Below are positions 48,791-58,841 of a stretch of DNA of 64,000 bases, piece by piece (within the stretch, counting starts at the first letter, position 1; each line of letters begins with the position of its first letter). The position numbers were made by a program, and so were the translations under genes. Origin of the DNA: Silanimonas sp044377035 (GTDB lineage: Bacteria > Pseudomonadota > Gammaproteobacteria > Xanthomonadales > Xanthomonadaceae). Under the pieces are notes generated by a model that was not told where the DNA came from, made no database searches, and was given only the letters and a program-made list of their open reading frames with translations. The stretch spans positions 26,800 to 90,799 of the forward strand of contig NZ_JBILJW010000014.1 of assembly GCF_044377035.1 (NCBI RefSeq), in the 5' to 3' direction.

Positions 48791-51730
48791 TCAGCCTTCC
48801 ACGCGATTGCGGCCGTTGGCCTTGGCGCGGTACAGCGCTTCGTCGGCCTGAAGCAGCAGGCGGTGATGGGTGTCGACGCCGGCCGCTTCGGCCACCCCGA
48901 AGCTGGCGGTGATGCCCAGCGTCGGGTCGATGTCGCTGAAGACGATGGCCATCACGCCTTGGCGCAGGCGCTCGCCGGTGGCCAGCGCCGCCTCGAGGGT
49001 GGTTTCCGGCAGCAGCAGGGCGAATTCCTCGCCGCCCCAGCGCGCCACCACGTCGAAGCCGCGCGAATCGGCCTTCAAGCGGGCGGCCACGCGCTTGAGC
49101 ACCTCGTCGCCCACGGCGTGGCTCCAACGGTCGTTGACCTGCTTGAAGTGGTCGAGGTCGACGATGGCGATGCTCAGCGGGGCGTCGTTGCGCTTGGCGC
49201 GGGCGAACTCGCGGGCCAGTGCTTCGTCGAAGGCGCGGCGGTTGCTGATGCCGGTGAGCGCATCCTCGCGCGCCTGGCGCGCGAATTCCTCGGCCTGGTG
49301 GCGCAGGCGGGCTTTCTGCTGCTCGATCTCCAGCGTGCGTTCGTCCACCAGTTGCGCGAGGTGGCGCTCGTTGGCGGCGAGGCGGTGCAGGCGCCAGCGC
49401 AGCAGCAGGCCGGCCCCCAGCAGGGCGGCGATGGCGAAGCCCCAGACGACCAGCGTGCGCTGCCACCACAGGGGCGGCACGTCGATGACGATCTGGGCGC
49501 GGCTCTGCCCCCAGGCGCCGCGCGGGTGGGCGGCTTCCACCCGGAACTCGTAGCGGCCGGGCGGAAGGCCCGAGTACTCGACGAAGGTTTCGCTGCCGCG
49601 CTCCACCCAGTCGCTGTCGAACCCGTCGAGGCGATGGCGGTAGCGCAGGCGCTCGGGCAGAACGAAACCGAGGCCGGCATAGCGCAGTTCCAGCCGGCGC
49701 GCGCCGGCAGGCAGGACCAACTCGGCCTTCGCAGTGAGTGGCAGCGCACGGCCGTCGGCGATCACCGATTCGATCACCACCGGGGGCGCATGGCGGGTGT
49801 GGCGCTGCAGGTCGGCAGGATCGACGTGGGTGGCGCCAACCGAGGTCGCGAACCATCGGCGGCCGTCGCGGTCGAGCGCCACCACCGGTTGCGAACCGCC
49901 GTTGCATTGCGCGCTGGCCATGCCGTCGGCTTCGGTGAAGCGTTCGACGTCGAGCGGCAGGGCCCTCCCATCGGCCACCGCATTCACACGGGCCATGTCG
50001 ATACGAAGGATGCCGCGATTTCCGCTGGCCCAGAGCTGGCCCTCCGGATCGAGCAGCAGGCCGAACACTTTTTCGTAGGGCAGGCCCGCGGCGAGGCCGA
50101 CCGCGCCGGTGGGCCGGCCGTCGGCGTCGAAGCGCAGCAGGCCGCGGTCGGAGGCGACCCACATCGCGCCGCGCTGGCGGTCTTCGAGGAAGCCGAAGGC
50201 GTACTCCGCGTCCTCATGCGCCTTGAGGTCGAGCGGCCGCAGCGTGGCGTTCTCGACGATCACCGCGCCGAGGCCCGTGCCCACCCAGAGCCGTCCGCGG
50301 GAATCGCGATGCAGGGCGATGACGAAGTTCGTCGGCAGGCCCTGCGCTTCGGTCCACTGCTGCACGGCGCCGTCGGCCCAGCGCGCCAGGCCGCGTGAGG
50401 TGCCCAGCCACAGGGCATCGCCATCGGCGATGAGGGCGCGCACTTCGTTCGCGGGCAGGCCATTCGCGGTGTCGAGCCGGGAGACGACACGTTCGCCATC
50501 CCACAGCAGCGCGCCGTCGTCGTAGGTGCCCACCCACACGCGGCCCGCGCCAGCATCGGCGAGGCTGAGCACGGAGGCGTCGGCGAGCGTCGTGCCGGCA
50601 CCCAGCCGCACCACCGTCCCGTCGGCGCGGCTGCTTGCCAGCCCCTGGGCGGTGCCGATCAGCACGCTGCCATCGTCGCGCGCGAGCAGGCTGCGCACGT
50701 AGTCGTCGGGCAGGCCGTGCTGGCGCGCCACGTTCGAGAACGGCGCATCGGTGAAGCGGAACAGGCCGCTGTTCGTGCCGACCCAGAGGTTGTCTTCGCG
50801 GTCGATGAACAGCGAGACGATGCGCGAGCTCGGACGGTCAGGCCCCACGCCCAGGCGCTCGAGGCCCTTTGCGGTCCAGCGCATCAGGCCGTCGGTGAGC
50901 GTGCCGATCCACAGCCCGCCGGCCCCATCGGGCAGCACGCGCGAGATGCTGACGTTGTCGAGGGCGGGGTCGAGGGGCTGGAAGACCAGCGTCTCCGCGG
51001 CGCCATTGGCGATATAAACGCCGCGGGCGCTGCCGGCGACCAGCCGATCGCCATCGCTGGCCAGGGCGGTGATGGACCCGTCGGGTAGGCCGATGACTTC
51101 GGCGCGCCGCAGGCCGCCGCCGTCGACGCGCCGGAGGCCGCCCGCGTGGGCCGACCATTGCCGCCCGCGCGCATCGACGGCGATGTCGAGATTGCTGCCG
51201 ACCGGATCGTCGGCCGGCGGCTCCAGCACCTGCGCCGCGCCGGCGGCCGTCAGATGCACGACGCCCGCGGTCTCGGTGCCCACCCATAGGCCGCCGTCGG
51301 GTCCGCCGTGGATCATGGTGACCATGACGGGCGCGGAAGGCAGGGGCTCCCAGCCACCCTCGCCGTCCTGGCGGACCAAGCTGCCGCGGGCGCCGCCCGC
51401 CACGAGTCGCCCGCGGGCATCGACGTGCAGGGCGCGCAGCGCGCCATCCTGCAGCGCCGGGATCTGGCGGCGGTCGAACTGGGTGAACGACTGCCCGTTG
51501 TAGCGGACCAGGCCTTCCCACGTGGCGAACCACAGATAGCCTTCGGGCGTCTGTGCGATGGCGTTGATCGAGTTGTGGGGCAGGCCGTCGCGGGTGGTCC
51601 AGTGGTCGCGGTAGAGGTCCTGCAGGGCGCGCTCGTTGGCAAGGCTTGGCGCGCCGGGCAGCAGCGCCGCCGCAAGCAGCAGCGCGCGGCTCCACCGGTC
51701 CTTCGCGGATCGCCTCGGCTGCGCCGTCAT
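48791..51730 (-). CDS. two-component-propeller sensor diguanylate cyclase
   Basis: 979 residues: signal peptide (LLLAAALLPGAPSLA), about 14 periplasmic propeller repeats (e.g. DGLPHNSINAIAQTPEGYLW, DREDNLWVGTNSGLFRF), a Y_Y_Y domain (YRHRLDGFDSDWVERG), one membrane helix (WWQRTLVVWGFAIAALLGAG), coiled coil, and a GGDEF domain with active GGEEF (899) and an intact inhibitory RxxD (RGFD, 890). It should make c-di-GMP in response to a periplasmic ligand, with product feedback. Contrast with the inactive GGDEF-EAL protein at 25.5-28 kb. Confidence 0.95.
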   Translation of the reverse strand: MTAQPRRSAKDRWSRALLLAAALLPGAPSLANERALQDLYRDHWTTRDGLPHNSINAIAQTPEGYLWFATWEGLVRYNGQSFTQFDRRQIPALQDGALRALHVDARGRLVAGGARGSLVRQDGEGGWEPLPSAPVMVTMIHGGPDGGLWVGTETAGVVHLTAAGAAQVLEPPADDPVGSNLDIAVDARGRQWSAHAGGLRRVDGGGLRRAEVIGLPDGSITALASDGDRLVAGSARGVYIANGAAETLVFQPLDPALDNVSISRVLPDGAGGLWIGTLTDGLMRWTAKGLERLGVGPDRPSSRIVSLFIDREDNLWVGTNSGLFRFTDAPFSNVARQHGLPDDYVRSLLARDDGSVLIGTAQGLASSRADGTVVRLGAGTTLADASVLSLADAGAGRVWVGTYDDGALLWDGERVVSRLDTANGLPANEVRALIADGDALWLGTSRGLARWADGAVQQWTEAQGLPTNFVIALHRDSRGRLWVGTGLGAVIVENATLRPLDLKAHEDAEYAFGFLEDRQRGAMWVASDRGLLRFDADGRPTGAVGLAAGLPYEKVFGLLLDPEGQLWASGNRGILRIDMARVNAVADGRALPLDVERFTEADGMASAQCNGGSQPVVALDRDGRRWFATSVGATHVDPADLQRHTRHAPPVVIESVIADGRALPLTAKAELVLPAGARRLELRYAGLGFVLPERLRYRHRLDGFDSDWVERGSETFVEYSGLPPGRYEFRVEAAHPRGAWGQSRAQIVIDVPPLWWQRTLVVWGFAIAALLGAGLLLRWRLHRLAANERHLAQLVDERTLEIEQQKARLRHQAEEFARQAREDALTGISNRRAFDEALAREFARAKRNDAPLSIAIVDLDHFKQVNDRWSHAVGDEVLKRVAARLKADSRGFDVVARWGGEEFALLLPETTLEAALATGERLRQGVMAIVFSDIDPTLGITASFGVAEAAGVDTHHRLLLQADEALYRAKANGRNRVEG

Positions 51731-51783
51731 GGCCTTCCCTGCGTGCTGTCCCCAATGGACGAGCCTAGCACCGGCCTCGGGGC

Positions 51784-53601
51784 TCAGCGCGTCCAGTCGC
51801 TCGGTATTGGCGCGCCCTCACCATCGCCGTCCTCGGCATCCGGCAGGCCTTCGCGCTTCAGCAATTGCGCGAGGTCGGCGCGGGCGCGTTCGGCCAGGCT
51901 GATGAGGGTCTGGTCGTCGTCCCGGACCTTGGCGGCTTCATGCAGCATTTGCAGGTCGTGGCGCACGAAGGCCTGCTGCGCCCGGTGCGCGTCGTGCGGG
52001 TGCTCGCCGAGCGCCACCAGCGCGCGTTCGCCGACGGCTGCGGCGGCGCGGAAGGTCTCGCGTTCGAACGCCACGCCCAGCTCGGCCAACTCGAAGGCTT
52101 CGGTGCGGCCGCGTGCCCGGGCGATCAGCTTCACGTGCGGGAAGCGTTCGCGAACCAGCGCCGCCGTCTCGTGCACGCGCTCGGGGTCGTCGAAGGCCAG
52201 CACCAGCAGTTTCGCCTCCTCGATCCCCGCGGCCTCCAGCACGTCGCGGCGCGCCGCGTCGCCGTAGTAGGTGCGGAAGCCGAAGCGGCGCATCAGCTCG
52301 ACCTGCTCGGGGTCGTGGTCGATCAGGGTGACGCCATAGCCGCGCCCGAGCAGCAGGCGCGACACCACCTGGCCGAAGCGACCCACGCCGGCGACGATCA
52401 CCTCGTTGCGTTCGTCGATGGCGTCGGCCTCGCGGGCCTCGGCGCGGTTCATCCGCGGCATCACGAAGCGCGAGACGACAAGGAACAGCAGTGGAGTGCT
52501 GAGGATGCTGGCGGCGACGATCGCGTTCATCGTGGCCGCGACGTCGGCAGGCAAGCTGCCGTTGGCGCGCGCCGCGGCGAGCACCACGAAGGCGAATTCG
52601 CCGACCTGTGAGAGCACCACCGAGAACACCACGCCGTCCTGCCCGCAGAGGCGGAACGCCCGCGCCGCGGCGAACAGCACGACGAGCTTGGCCGCGACCA
52701 GGGCGACGGTGCCGCCGATCACCAGCAGCGGCTGCTCGACGAACAGCGACAGCTGCACGCCCATGCCGACGGCGATGAAGAACAGGCCCAGCAGCAGGCC
52801 CTTGAAGGGCTCGATGACGATGTTGAGTTCGTGGCGGTATTCGCTTTCCGCGAGCAGCACGCCAGCGAGGAAGGTGCCGAGCGCGGCGGAGGCGCCGACG
52901 CCTTCAGCCGCGAGCGCCGCGCCGATCACCAGCAGCAGGGCGAAGGCGACGAACACCTCGCGCAGGCCGGTGTTGGCGATGAAGCGCAGCAGCGGGCGCA
53001 TGGCGAAGCGCGCCAGCACCACCATGCCGACGACGAGGCCGGCGGCAGCCAGCGGCGAGAACGGGCCATGGCCGCCGCCGTCGCCGTGGGCCGCACCGGA
53101 CGGTGCCAGCCAGGCCACCAGCAGCAGGATGGGAATGACGAGGATGTCTTGGAACAGCAGCACGGACAGCGCGCTGCGCCCGCCCGCCGTCGGCAGCAGG
53201 CCGCGTTCGCCCATCAATGCGAGGCCGAGGCTGGTGGAACTGAGCGACGCGGCGATGCCGACGATCAGCGCCACCGGCCACGGCGTGCCCAGCGCCCACA
53301 GCGCGCCGCCGACGAGGCCGATGGTGCCGAACACCTGCAGGCTGCCCATGCCGAAGATCGGCACGCGCAGCTGCCAGAGCTTGCGCGGGTTCAATTCCAG
53401 GCCGACCAGGAAGAGCAGCAGGACGACGCCGAGCTCGGAGAACTTGAGCACGGTCTCCGGATCGTCGATGAGGCGCAGCACCGAGGGGCCGATCAGCACG
53501 CCGGCGATCAGGTAGCCCAGCACGGCGCCGAGGCCGAGGCGCTTGAACAGCGGCACGGCGATGACGGCGGCCGCGAGGTAGATCAGGGCGTCGTGCAGCA
53601 T
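51784..53601 (-). CDS. kefB: glutathione-gated-type K+:H+ antiporter (KefB/KefC family)
   Basis: 605 residues from MLHDALIYLAAAVIAVPLFK. CPA2 exchanger domain (~1-380: LGYLIAGVLIGPSVLR, GLELNPRKLW, SLSSTSLGLALMGERG, LLFQDILVIPILLL), then TrkA-N domain with VAGVGRFGQVVSRLLLGRGY and ligand region, and a charged C-terminal tail. Exports K+ in exchange for H+, gated by glutathione adducts in known Kef proteins. The upstream flavodoxin-fold gene ten bases away is the matching KefF/KefG subunit. Confidence 0.9.
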   Translation of the reverse strand: MLHDALIYLAAAVIAVPLFKRLGLGAVLGYLIAGVLIGPSVLRLIDDPETVLKFSELGVVLLLFLVGLELNPRKLWQLRVPIFGMGSLQVFGTIGLVGGALWALGTPWPVALIVGIAASLSSTSLGLALMGERGLLPTAGGRSALSVLLFQDILVIPILLLVAWLAPSGAAHGDGGGHGPFSPLAAAGLVVGMVVLARFAMRPLLRFIANTGLREVFVAFALLLVIGAALAAEGVGASAALGTFLAGVLLAESEYRHELNIVIEPFKGLLLGLFFIAVGMGVQLSLFVEQPLLVIGGTVALVAAKLVVLFAAARAFRLCGQDGVVFSVVLSQVGEFAFVVLAAARANGSLPADVAATMNAIVAASILSTPLLFLVVSRFVMPRMNRAEAREADAIDERNEVIVAGVGRFGQVVSRLLLGRGYGVTLIDHDPEQVELMRRFGFRTYYGDAARRDVLEAAGIEEAKLLVLAFDDPERVHETAALVRERFPHVKLIARARGRTEAFELAELGVAFERETFRAAAAVGERALVALGEHPHDAHRAQQAFVRHDLQMLHEAAKVRDDDQTLISLAERARADLAQLLKREGLPDAEDGDGEGAPIPSDWTR

Positions 53602-53611
53602 GGGATGGCCC

Positions 53612-54178
53612 TCAGCGGCTGTCGTGTTCGGGGTGGGCGTCGCCGCGCGTGAATGCCGCGAGTCGCGCCCGGTAGTCGGCGGCGAATTCGGGCAGACGCG
53701 CATTGATGCGTTCGTTCGCGCCATAGGCCGCGTGCCCGAGCCAGCGCATGCCGCAGTAGCGGGCGCTGGCTTCGATGGGCCGGAACAGCTCGGCCAGCGT
53801 GAACTGCGCCGCGTGGCGGCCGTAGCCTTCCGGGTCGCCGCCGCTGGTCGCCGCGACGAACAGCCCCTTGCCCCGCAGCGCATGGCCGTCCTGCCCATAG
53901 GCCCAGCCGGCCTGCAGCACCTCGTCGAACCAGTGCTTCAGCAGCGCGGGCATCGCGTACCACTGGATCGGGAACTGCAGCACGACGTTGTCGTGCGCGA
54001 GCAGGCGCTGCTGCTCGGCGGCCACGTCGATGAAGCCGTCCGGGTACGCGTGGTAGAGGTCGTGAAGCGTGATGCCTTCGACGTCGCGCGCTGCACCCAG
54101 CAGTGCCGCATTGATGCGGCTGGCGGAGAGGCGCGGATGGGCGAGAAGGACGAGGGTTCGCGAGGGCGTCGGGCTCAT
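53612..54178 (-). CDS. KefF/KefG-like NAD(P)H oxidoreductase, antiporter ancillary subunit
   Basis: 188 residues, Flavodoxin_2 fold: LVLLAHPRLSASRINAALLG, VVLQFPIQWYAMPALLKHWF, EVLQAGWAYG, GKGLFVAATSGG. This is the quinone-reductase-like family whose members bind Kef antiporters and raise their activity. Placement directly before kefB with ten bases between supports that role. Whether it is KefF- or KefG-type cannot be told by eye. Confidence 0.88.
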   Translation of the reverse strand: MSPTPSRTLVLLAHPRLSASRINAALLGAARDVEGITLHDLYHAYPDGFIDVAAEQQRLLAHDNVVLQFPIQWYAMPALLKHWFDEVLQAGWAYGQDGHALRGKGLFVAATSGGDPEGYGRHAAQFTLAELFRPIEASARYCGMRWLGHAAYGANERINARLPEFAADYRARLAAFTRGDAHPEHDSR

Positions 54179-54203
54179 GCGCCCAGTCTAGCCATCGCCG
54201 AAC

Positions 54204-55592
54204 TCAGCCGATGGCCTTCACCCGCAGCTTCCGGCCCTTGATGCCCTGCTCGCGCAGTTTGGCCAGCGCCTTTTCGGCCTGCGCGCGCGCCACCGCGACG
54301 TAGCAGCGCGTGGGGTAGAGGCTGATCTTGCCCACCGCCTCGGCGGGTAGGCCGGCCGCGCCGGTCAATGCGCCCATCACGTCGCCGGGGCGCAGCTTGT
54401 CCTGACGGCCAGCGTCGATCTGCAGCGTGCGGAACGCGGCGGGCAGCGGCTTCGGACGCTGCGCGCTGAGCCGCAGCGAGCGCTCCTGGAAGGGCGCGCC
54501 GCGGGCGGCTTCGATGCTGCGCCGCCAGTGCGCTTCCGAGGGCGTGACGATGCTGACGGCGAGGCCGGTTTCGCCGGCACGACCGGTGCGGCCGATGCGG
54601 TGCACGTGCTGGTCGGCGTCCGAGGCGATCTCGGCGCTGAGCACCATCGGCAGGCCGGCGATGTCGATGCCGCGTGCGGCGACGTCGGTGGCGACGAGCA
54701 CGCGCAGGCTGCCGTTGGCGAAGCGTGCAAGCACTTCCTCGCGCTCGCGCTGTTCGAGGTCGCCGTGCAGGGCGTCGGCGGCAAAGCCTTCGCGCTGCAG
54801 CGCTTCGGTGAGCGCGGCGGTTTCCTTGCGCGTGTTGCAGAAGACCAGCGTGGCCTCGGGCGCCTTGTCGGCCAACACCTGCATCACCGCCCAGTGGCGT
54901 TGGCTGCCTTCGACCACGTGCACCCACTCGTCGATCTTCGGCGCGTCGTCGAGCGCCGCGGCGATCTCCAGCGGATCGCGCAGCAGCGTAGCGGCGATGG
55001 CGCGGATGTCCTCGCTGAAGGTGGCCGAGAACAGCAGGGTCTGCGACGTCTTCGGCAGGCGCTTGGCCAGCGTGCGGATGTCCTCGACGAAGCCCATGTC
55101 GAGCATGCGGTCGGCTTCGTCGAGCACGAAGGTGCTGACGTGTTCGAGCGACAACGCAGCTCTTGACGACTCGCTATCGGCAATCAGTTCGAGGATGCGG
55201 CCCGGCGTACCGACGACGACGTCCGGCGCGACTTCGAGCGAGGCCAGCTGCGGGCGCAGTGGAATGCCGCCGCAGAGCGTCACGATCTTCAGGTTGGGCA
55301 GGAAGCGCGCGGCGGCGCGCAGGTCCTTGGCCACCTGGTCGGCGAGCTCGCGCGTGGGGCAGAGCACCAGCGCCTGCGCGCGGAGCGCGGCCGGTTCGAT
55401 CTTCGCCAGCAGGGGCAGGCCGAAGGCCAGCGTCTTGCCGCTGCCGGTGCGCGCTTGCGCGAGAAGGTCGCGACCCTGCAGTGCGGGGCCGATGGCCTGC
55501 TGCTGGATCGGCGTGGGCTCGGTGAAGCCGAGCGACTCGCAGGCGCGGGCAAGGGGCTCGGGCAGGCCGAGCGAGGCGAAGGGCGTCGTCAT
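54204..55592 (-). CDS. dbpA: ATP-dependent RNA helicase DbpA
   Basis: 462 residues from MTTPFASLGLPEPLARACES. DEAD-box motifs in order: Q motif (EPTPIQQQAI), ARTGSGKT, PTRELA, GTPGR, VLDEADRMLD, FSATF, ATDVAARGIDIAG, HRIGRTGRAG. The C-terminal DbpA RNA-binding domain (DKLRPGDVMGALTGAAGLPA, GKISLYPTRCYVAV) recognises 23S rRNA hairpin 92, so a 50S assembly role. Single-gene unit. Confidence 0.95.
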   Translation of the reverse strand: MTTPFASLGLPEPLARACESLGFTEPTPIQQQAIGPALQGRDLLAQARTGSGKTLAFGLPLLAKIEPAALRAQALVLCPTRELADQVAKDLRAAARFLPNLKIVTLCGGIPLRPQLASLEVAPDVVVGTPGRILELIADSESSRAALSLEHVSTFVLDEADRMLDMGFVEDIRTLAKRLPKTSQTLLFSATFSEDIRAIAATLLRDPLEIAAALDDAPKIDEWVHVVEGSQRHWAVMQVLADKAPEATLVFCNTRKETAALTEALQREGFAADALHGDLEQREREEVLARFANGSLRVLVATDVAARGIDIAGLPMVLSAEIASDADQHVHRIGRTGRAGETGLAVSIVTPSEAHWRRSIEAARGAPFQERSLRLSAQRPKPLPAAFRTLQIDAGRQDKLRPGDVMGALTGAAGLPAEAVGKISLYPTRCYVAVARAQAEKALAKLREQGIKGRKLRVKAIG

Positions 55593-55658
55593 GCCGGCAT
55601 TGTCGCACGCGCGCCCGGCCGGCCCGGGCACGCGGTGCGACTCGCCGTGCCGACCGGG

Positions 55659-56000
55659 TCAGCGCAGGGCGATGGCAACGGCCGAGCTGCGCTCCAGAGC
55701 GGGGGCCCAGTCGACGGCCAGGCCGCGTCGCGTCACGACGATGCTTGCGATGCCCTGCCCGCAGGCCTCCTGCACCGCCTGGGTGAGGCCGTTGCGCAGC
55801 GTGCCGATGCGGACGGCATCGTGCGTGCCAAGCACGGCCTCGACATCGGCGAGGCGGATCTGCGGATCACGGCAGGCGACGGCGATGCCGTCAGTGGGCA
55901 CGGCATCCGCGACCGCATCGACGCGGGGCACGGAGTTCGAAGCCGCGGCCGTGCCGGACAGCAGCAGGAGGGAAAGCGCAGCAAGCGCGAGGGGTTTCAT
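55659..56000 (-). CDS. small exported protein of unknown function
   Basis: 113 residues from MKPLALAALSLLLLSGTAAA, a clear Sec signal peptide with cleavage after ASA-like residues; GGAG seven bases before the ATG. The mature ~90 residues have two cysteines (VACRDPQ, QEACGQG) that may pair in the periplasm. No family recognised and no partner evident. Confidence 0.7.
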   Translation of the reverse strand: MKPLALAALSLLLLSGTAAASNSVPRVDAVADAVPTDGIAVACRDPQIRLADVEAVLGTHDAVRIGTLRNGLTQAVQEACGQGIASIVVTRRGLAVDWAPALERSSAVAIALR

Positions 56001-56145
56001 GGTGCGTCTCCACGTTCGGCGGGCGGCGAGATGCCGCCCTGGCCGTGCGTGCATCAGACGCTTTGCCTCGCCAAGCGCCCAGTGGCGGAAGCCCGTATGA
56101 CGCCCGGCCCGGTGCCGGAAGCCACCCTGACGCTTTGCCCAAGGC

Positions 56146-56637
56146 TCAGCCGCCGGACTTGATCTCGGCCAGGCGCTTCGCGTTCTCGGCGCGCAGCGCG
56201 CGGCGTTGTTCGCCCTTGCGGAAGCGCCGCTTCTCGTCTTCCGTCTGAGGATCGAGCGGCGGCACCGGCGTGGGGCGGCCGTCGTCGCCCATCGCCACCA
56301 TGGTGAAGAAGCAACTGTTGACGTGGCGCACCGAGCGCTCGCGGATGTTCTCCGCCACGACCTTGACGCCGATCTCCATCGAGCTGGTGCCGGTGTAGTT
56401 CACCCGCGCCATGAAGTGCACGAGTTCACCGACATGGATCGCCTCGCGGAAGGTCACCTGGTCGACCGACAGCGTCACGCAGTAGCGTCCCGCGTAGCGC
56501 GAGGCGCAGGCGTAGGCGACTTCGTCGAGCAGCTTGAGCAGCGCGCCTCCGTGCACCTTGCCGCTGAAGTTCGCCTTGTCCGGCGTCATCAGTACGGTCA
56601 TCGTGAAATCGGCGGCGGCGGGTTCGATCATGGTCAT
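56146..56637 (-). CDS. acyl-CoA thioesterase (hotdog fold)
   Basis: 163 residues. Hotdog thioesterase with the YciA/BFIT-like signature MTPDKANFSGKVHGGALLKL LDEVAYACASRYAG, then VTLSVDQVTFREAIHVGELV and a basic C-terminal tail (EKRRFRKGEQRRALRAENAK). Hydrolyses acyl-CoA to free acid. A start two codons downstream (56631) is equally possible. Its ATG overlaps the stop of the upstream exported-protein gene as ATGA. Confidence 0.9.
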   Translation of the reverse strand: MTMIEPAAADFTMTVLMTPDKANFSGKVHGGALLKLLDEVAYACASRYAGRYCVTLSVDQVTFREAIHVGELVHFMARVNYTGTSSMEIGVKVVAENIRERSVRHVNSCFFTMVAMGDDGRPTPVPPLDPQTEDEKRRFRKGEQRRALRAENAKRLAEIKSGG

Positions 56638-57416
56638 GGCGGGCTCGGGGTCCGTGATGTGGCGGTCGGTTCGGTAGGCGGTGTCGCAGCGGCGCGATGG
56701 GTGGCGCACTCGAAATACATGCCGACGATCAGGGTCCTCGAACCTCCTCGGTTCGCATCATCGCCCTTGGGTTCACTCATCGTGGCGATGTCCACCAAGG
56801 TGACGGGGCCGCCGCAACGCGCGTGCTGGTCCTTGGTGGCGTCCCCAACGATCTTGTTGAAGGACTCGTATCGCTTGTCCTGGTAGTCGTCACCGAACCA
56901 TCCCGCGCGAAACTCCAAGCCCGGAACGTCCCCATCCGGGCCCTCTGGCACGAGCGGCTTGAGTTGGCGAACCACGCGCTGCATGGCGTCCGGTGGAAGG
57001 AGATCCGACGTCCATTCCAACTCGTTGGGCAGCGGCCCCTCGCAGACGACGCGTTGGACAAATCGCGTGCCCTTGGGTCGCTCTCGGAGCCACTCGCCCT
57101 CATCCTCCATCTCGACGGCCGGTGTCCGTCGGGTGTACGCGTAGTCGCGACCCTCCGTGCAGGCCTCCCAGGGGCGGAACAGGTTTGAGGCTTGGTTCCA
57201 GCTTCGAGGCTGCGTGGATACCGTCACCATGTCCACGATCCGACCCCCTTGGTCGGTCAAGCCGACGTCATCGAACTCGACCGGCCCGAAACCCACCTGT
57301 TCTCGCCTTGGGGGTTCGAGGTGGCGCGCGAGGTCCTTCGCGCAATGGTCCAACGACCCCACCGTCGCGATGACGAGACCGAGCATCGCGATGGAACGTT
57401 TCGTCGTACCGGCCAT
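56634..57416 (-). CDS. exported or anchored protein of unknown function
   Basis: 260 residues from MAGTTKRSIAMLGLVIATVG, a hydrophobic N-terminus that looks like a signal or anchor. The rest is hydrophilic and tryptophan-rich (WNQASNLFRPWEACTEGRDY, GTRFVQRVVCEGPLPNELEW, LEFRAGWFGDDYQDKRYESF). No family recognised. GC and codon use are a little below the neighbours, and the gene separates accC from the thioesterase gene, so it may be a later arrival. Confidence 0.7.
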   Translation of the reverse strand: MAGTTKRSIAMLGLVIATVGSLDHCAKDLARHLEPPRREQVGFGPVEFDDVGLTDQGGRIVDMVTVSTQPRSWNQASNLFRPWEACTEGRDYAYTRRTPAVEMEDEGEWLRERPKGTRFVQRVVCEGPLPNELEWTSDLLPPDAMQRVVRQLKPLVPEGPDGDVPGLEFRAGWFGDDYQDKRYESFNKIVGDATKDQHARCGGPVTLVDIATMSEPKGDDANRGGSRTLIVGMYFECATHRAAATPPTEPTATSRTPSPP

Positions 57417-57463
57417 CGTGCGTCCTTGCGCTGTTCCGGGGGCTTGAGCGTGCGAGCCGAGCT

Positions 57464-58831
57464 TCAGCCGAGGCCGAAGCTCTTTTCCTTGCGCTCGGCC
57501 AGCCGCTTCTCGAGGTAGTGGATGTTGGTGCCGCCTTGCTGGAAGCCGATGTCGGCCATGATCCGCTGCTGCAGCGGGATGTTCGTCTTGATGCCGTCGA
57601 CGATCATCTCGGCGAGCGCCACGCGCATGCGGGCGATGGCCTGCGCGCGGGTGGCGCCGTGGACGATCAGCTTGCCGATCATCGAATCGTAGTTCGGCGG
57701 GACCTTGTAGCCCTCGTAGATGTGCGAATCGACGCGCACGCCGGGGCCGCCGGCGGCATGGAAATGCTTGATCAGGCCGGGGCAGGGCGCGAAGGTTTCC
57801 GGGTCTTCCGCATTGATTCGGCATTCGATCGAATGCCCGCGCAGGACGATGTCTTCCTGCTTGATCGAGAGCTTCTCGCCACCGGCGATCAGCAGCTGCT
57901 CGCGCACCAGGTCGATGCCGGTGACGAGCTCGGTCACCGGATGCTCGACCTGGATGCGGGTGTTCATCTCGATGAAGTAGAAGCGGCCGTTCTCGTACAG
58001 GAACTCGAAGGTGCCGGCGCCGCGGTAGCCGATGCGGATGCAGGCGTCGGTGCACACCTTGCCGATCTCGGCGCGCTGCTGCTCGGTGATGCCGGGCGCG
58101 GGCGCTTCCTCGACGACCTTCTGGTGGCGGCGCTGCATCGAGCAGTCGCGCTCACCGAGGTGGATGGCATTGCCCTGGCCGTCGGCCAGCACCTGGATCT
58201 CGACGTGGCGCGGGTTCTCGAGGAACTTCTCCATGTACACCATGCCGTTGCCGAAGGCCGCCTTGGCCTCGGCCTGCGTGGTGGCGATGGAGGCGATGAG
58301 TGCGCCTTCCTCGCGGACGACGCGCATGCCGCGGCCGCCGCCGCCGCCCGCGGCCTTGATGATCACGGGATACCCGATCTCGCGGCCGATGCGCAGGCAT
58401 TCCTCTTCGTCCTCGGGCAACGGGCCGCCGGAGCCCGGCACGCAGGGCACGCCGGCGTCCTTCATCGCGCGGATGGCTTCGACCTTGTCGCCCATCATGC
58501 GGATGACGTCGGCGGTGGGGCCGATGAAGACGAAGCCCGAGCCCTCGACGCGCTCGGCGAAGGTGGCGTTCTCGGAGAGGAAGCCGTAGCCCGGGTGGAT
58601 GCCGTCGGCGTCGGTCACTTCGGCCGCGGCAATGATCGCCGGGATGTTGAGGTAGCTCTCGGCCGAGGGTGCGGGGCCGATGCAGACGGACTCGTCGGCC
58701 ATGGCCACGTGCTTGAGGTTGCGGTCGACGGTGCTGTGCACGGCCACGGTCTGGATGCCCAGTGCGTGGCAGGCGCGCATCACGCGGAGCGCGATTTCGC
58801 CGCGGTTGGCGATGACGACTTTCTTGAGCAT
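57464..58831 (-). CDS. accC: acetyl-CoA carboxylase, biotin carboxylase subunit
   Basis: 455 residues. MLKKVVIANRGEIALRVMRA, ATP-grasp glycine loop KAAGGGGGRGMRVV, HLGERDCSMQRRHQKVVEEA, TFEFLYENGRFYFIEMNTRI-QVEHPVTE. Carboxylates biotin on AccB using ATP and bicarbonate, the first half of malonyl-CoA synthesis. Ten bases after accB on the same strand. Confidence 0.98.
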   Translation of the reverse strand: MLKKVVIANRGEIALRVMRACHALGIQTVAVHSTVDRNLKHVAMADESVCIGPAPSAESYLNIPAIIAAAEVTDADGIHPGYGFLSENATFAERVEGSGFVFIGPTADVIRMMGDKVEAIRAMKDAGVPCVPGSGGPLPEDEEECLRIGREIGYPVIIKAAGGGGGRGMRVVREEGALIASIATTQAEAKAAFGNGMVYMEKFLENPRHVEIQVLADGQGNAIHLGERDCSMQRRHQKVVEEAPAPGITEQQRAEIGKVCTDACIRIGYRGAGTFEFLYENGRFYFIEMNTRIQVEHPVTELVTGIDLVREQLLIAGGEKLSIKQEDIVLRGHSIECRINAEDPETFAPCPGLIKHFHAAGGPGVRVDSHIYEGYKVPPNYDSMIGKLIVHGATRAQAIARMRVALAEMIVDGIKTNIPLQQRIMADIGFQQGGTNIHYLEKRLAERKEKSFGLG

Positions 58832-58841
58832 GGCGCCGGCC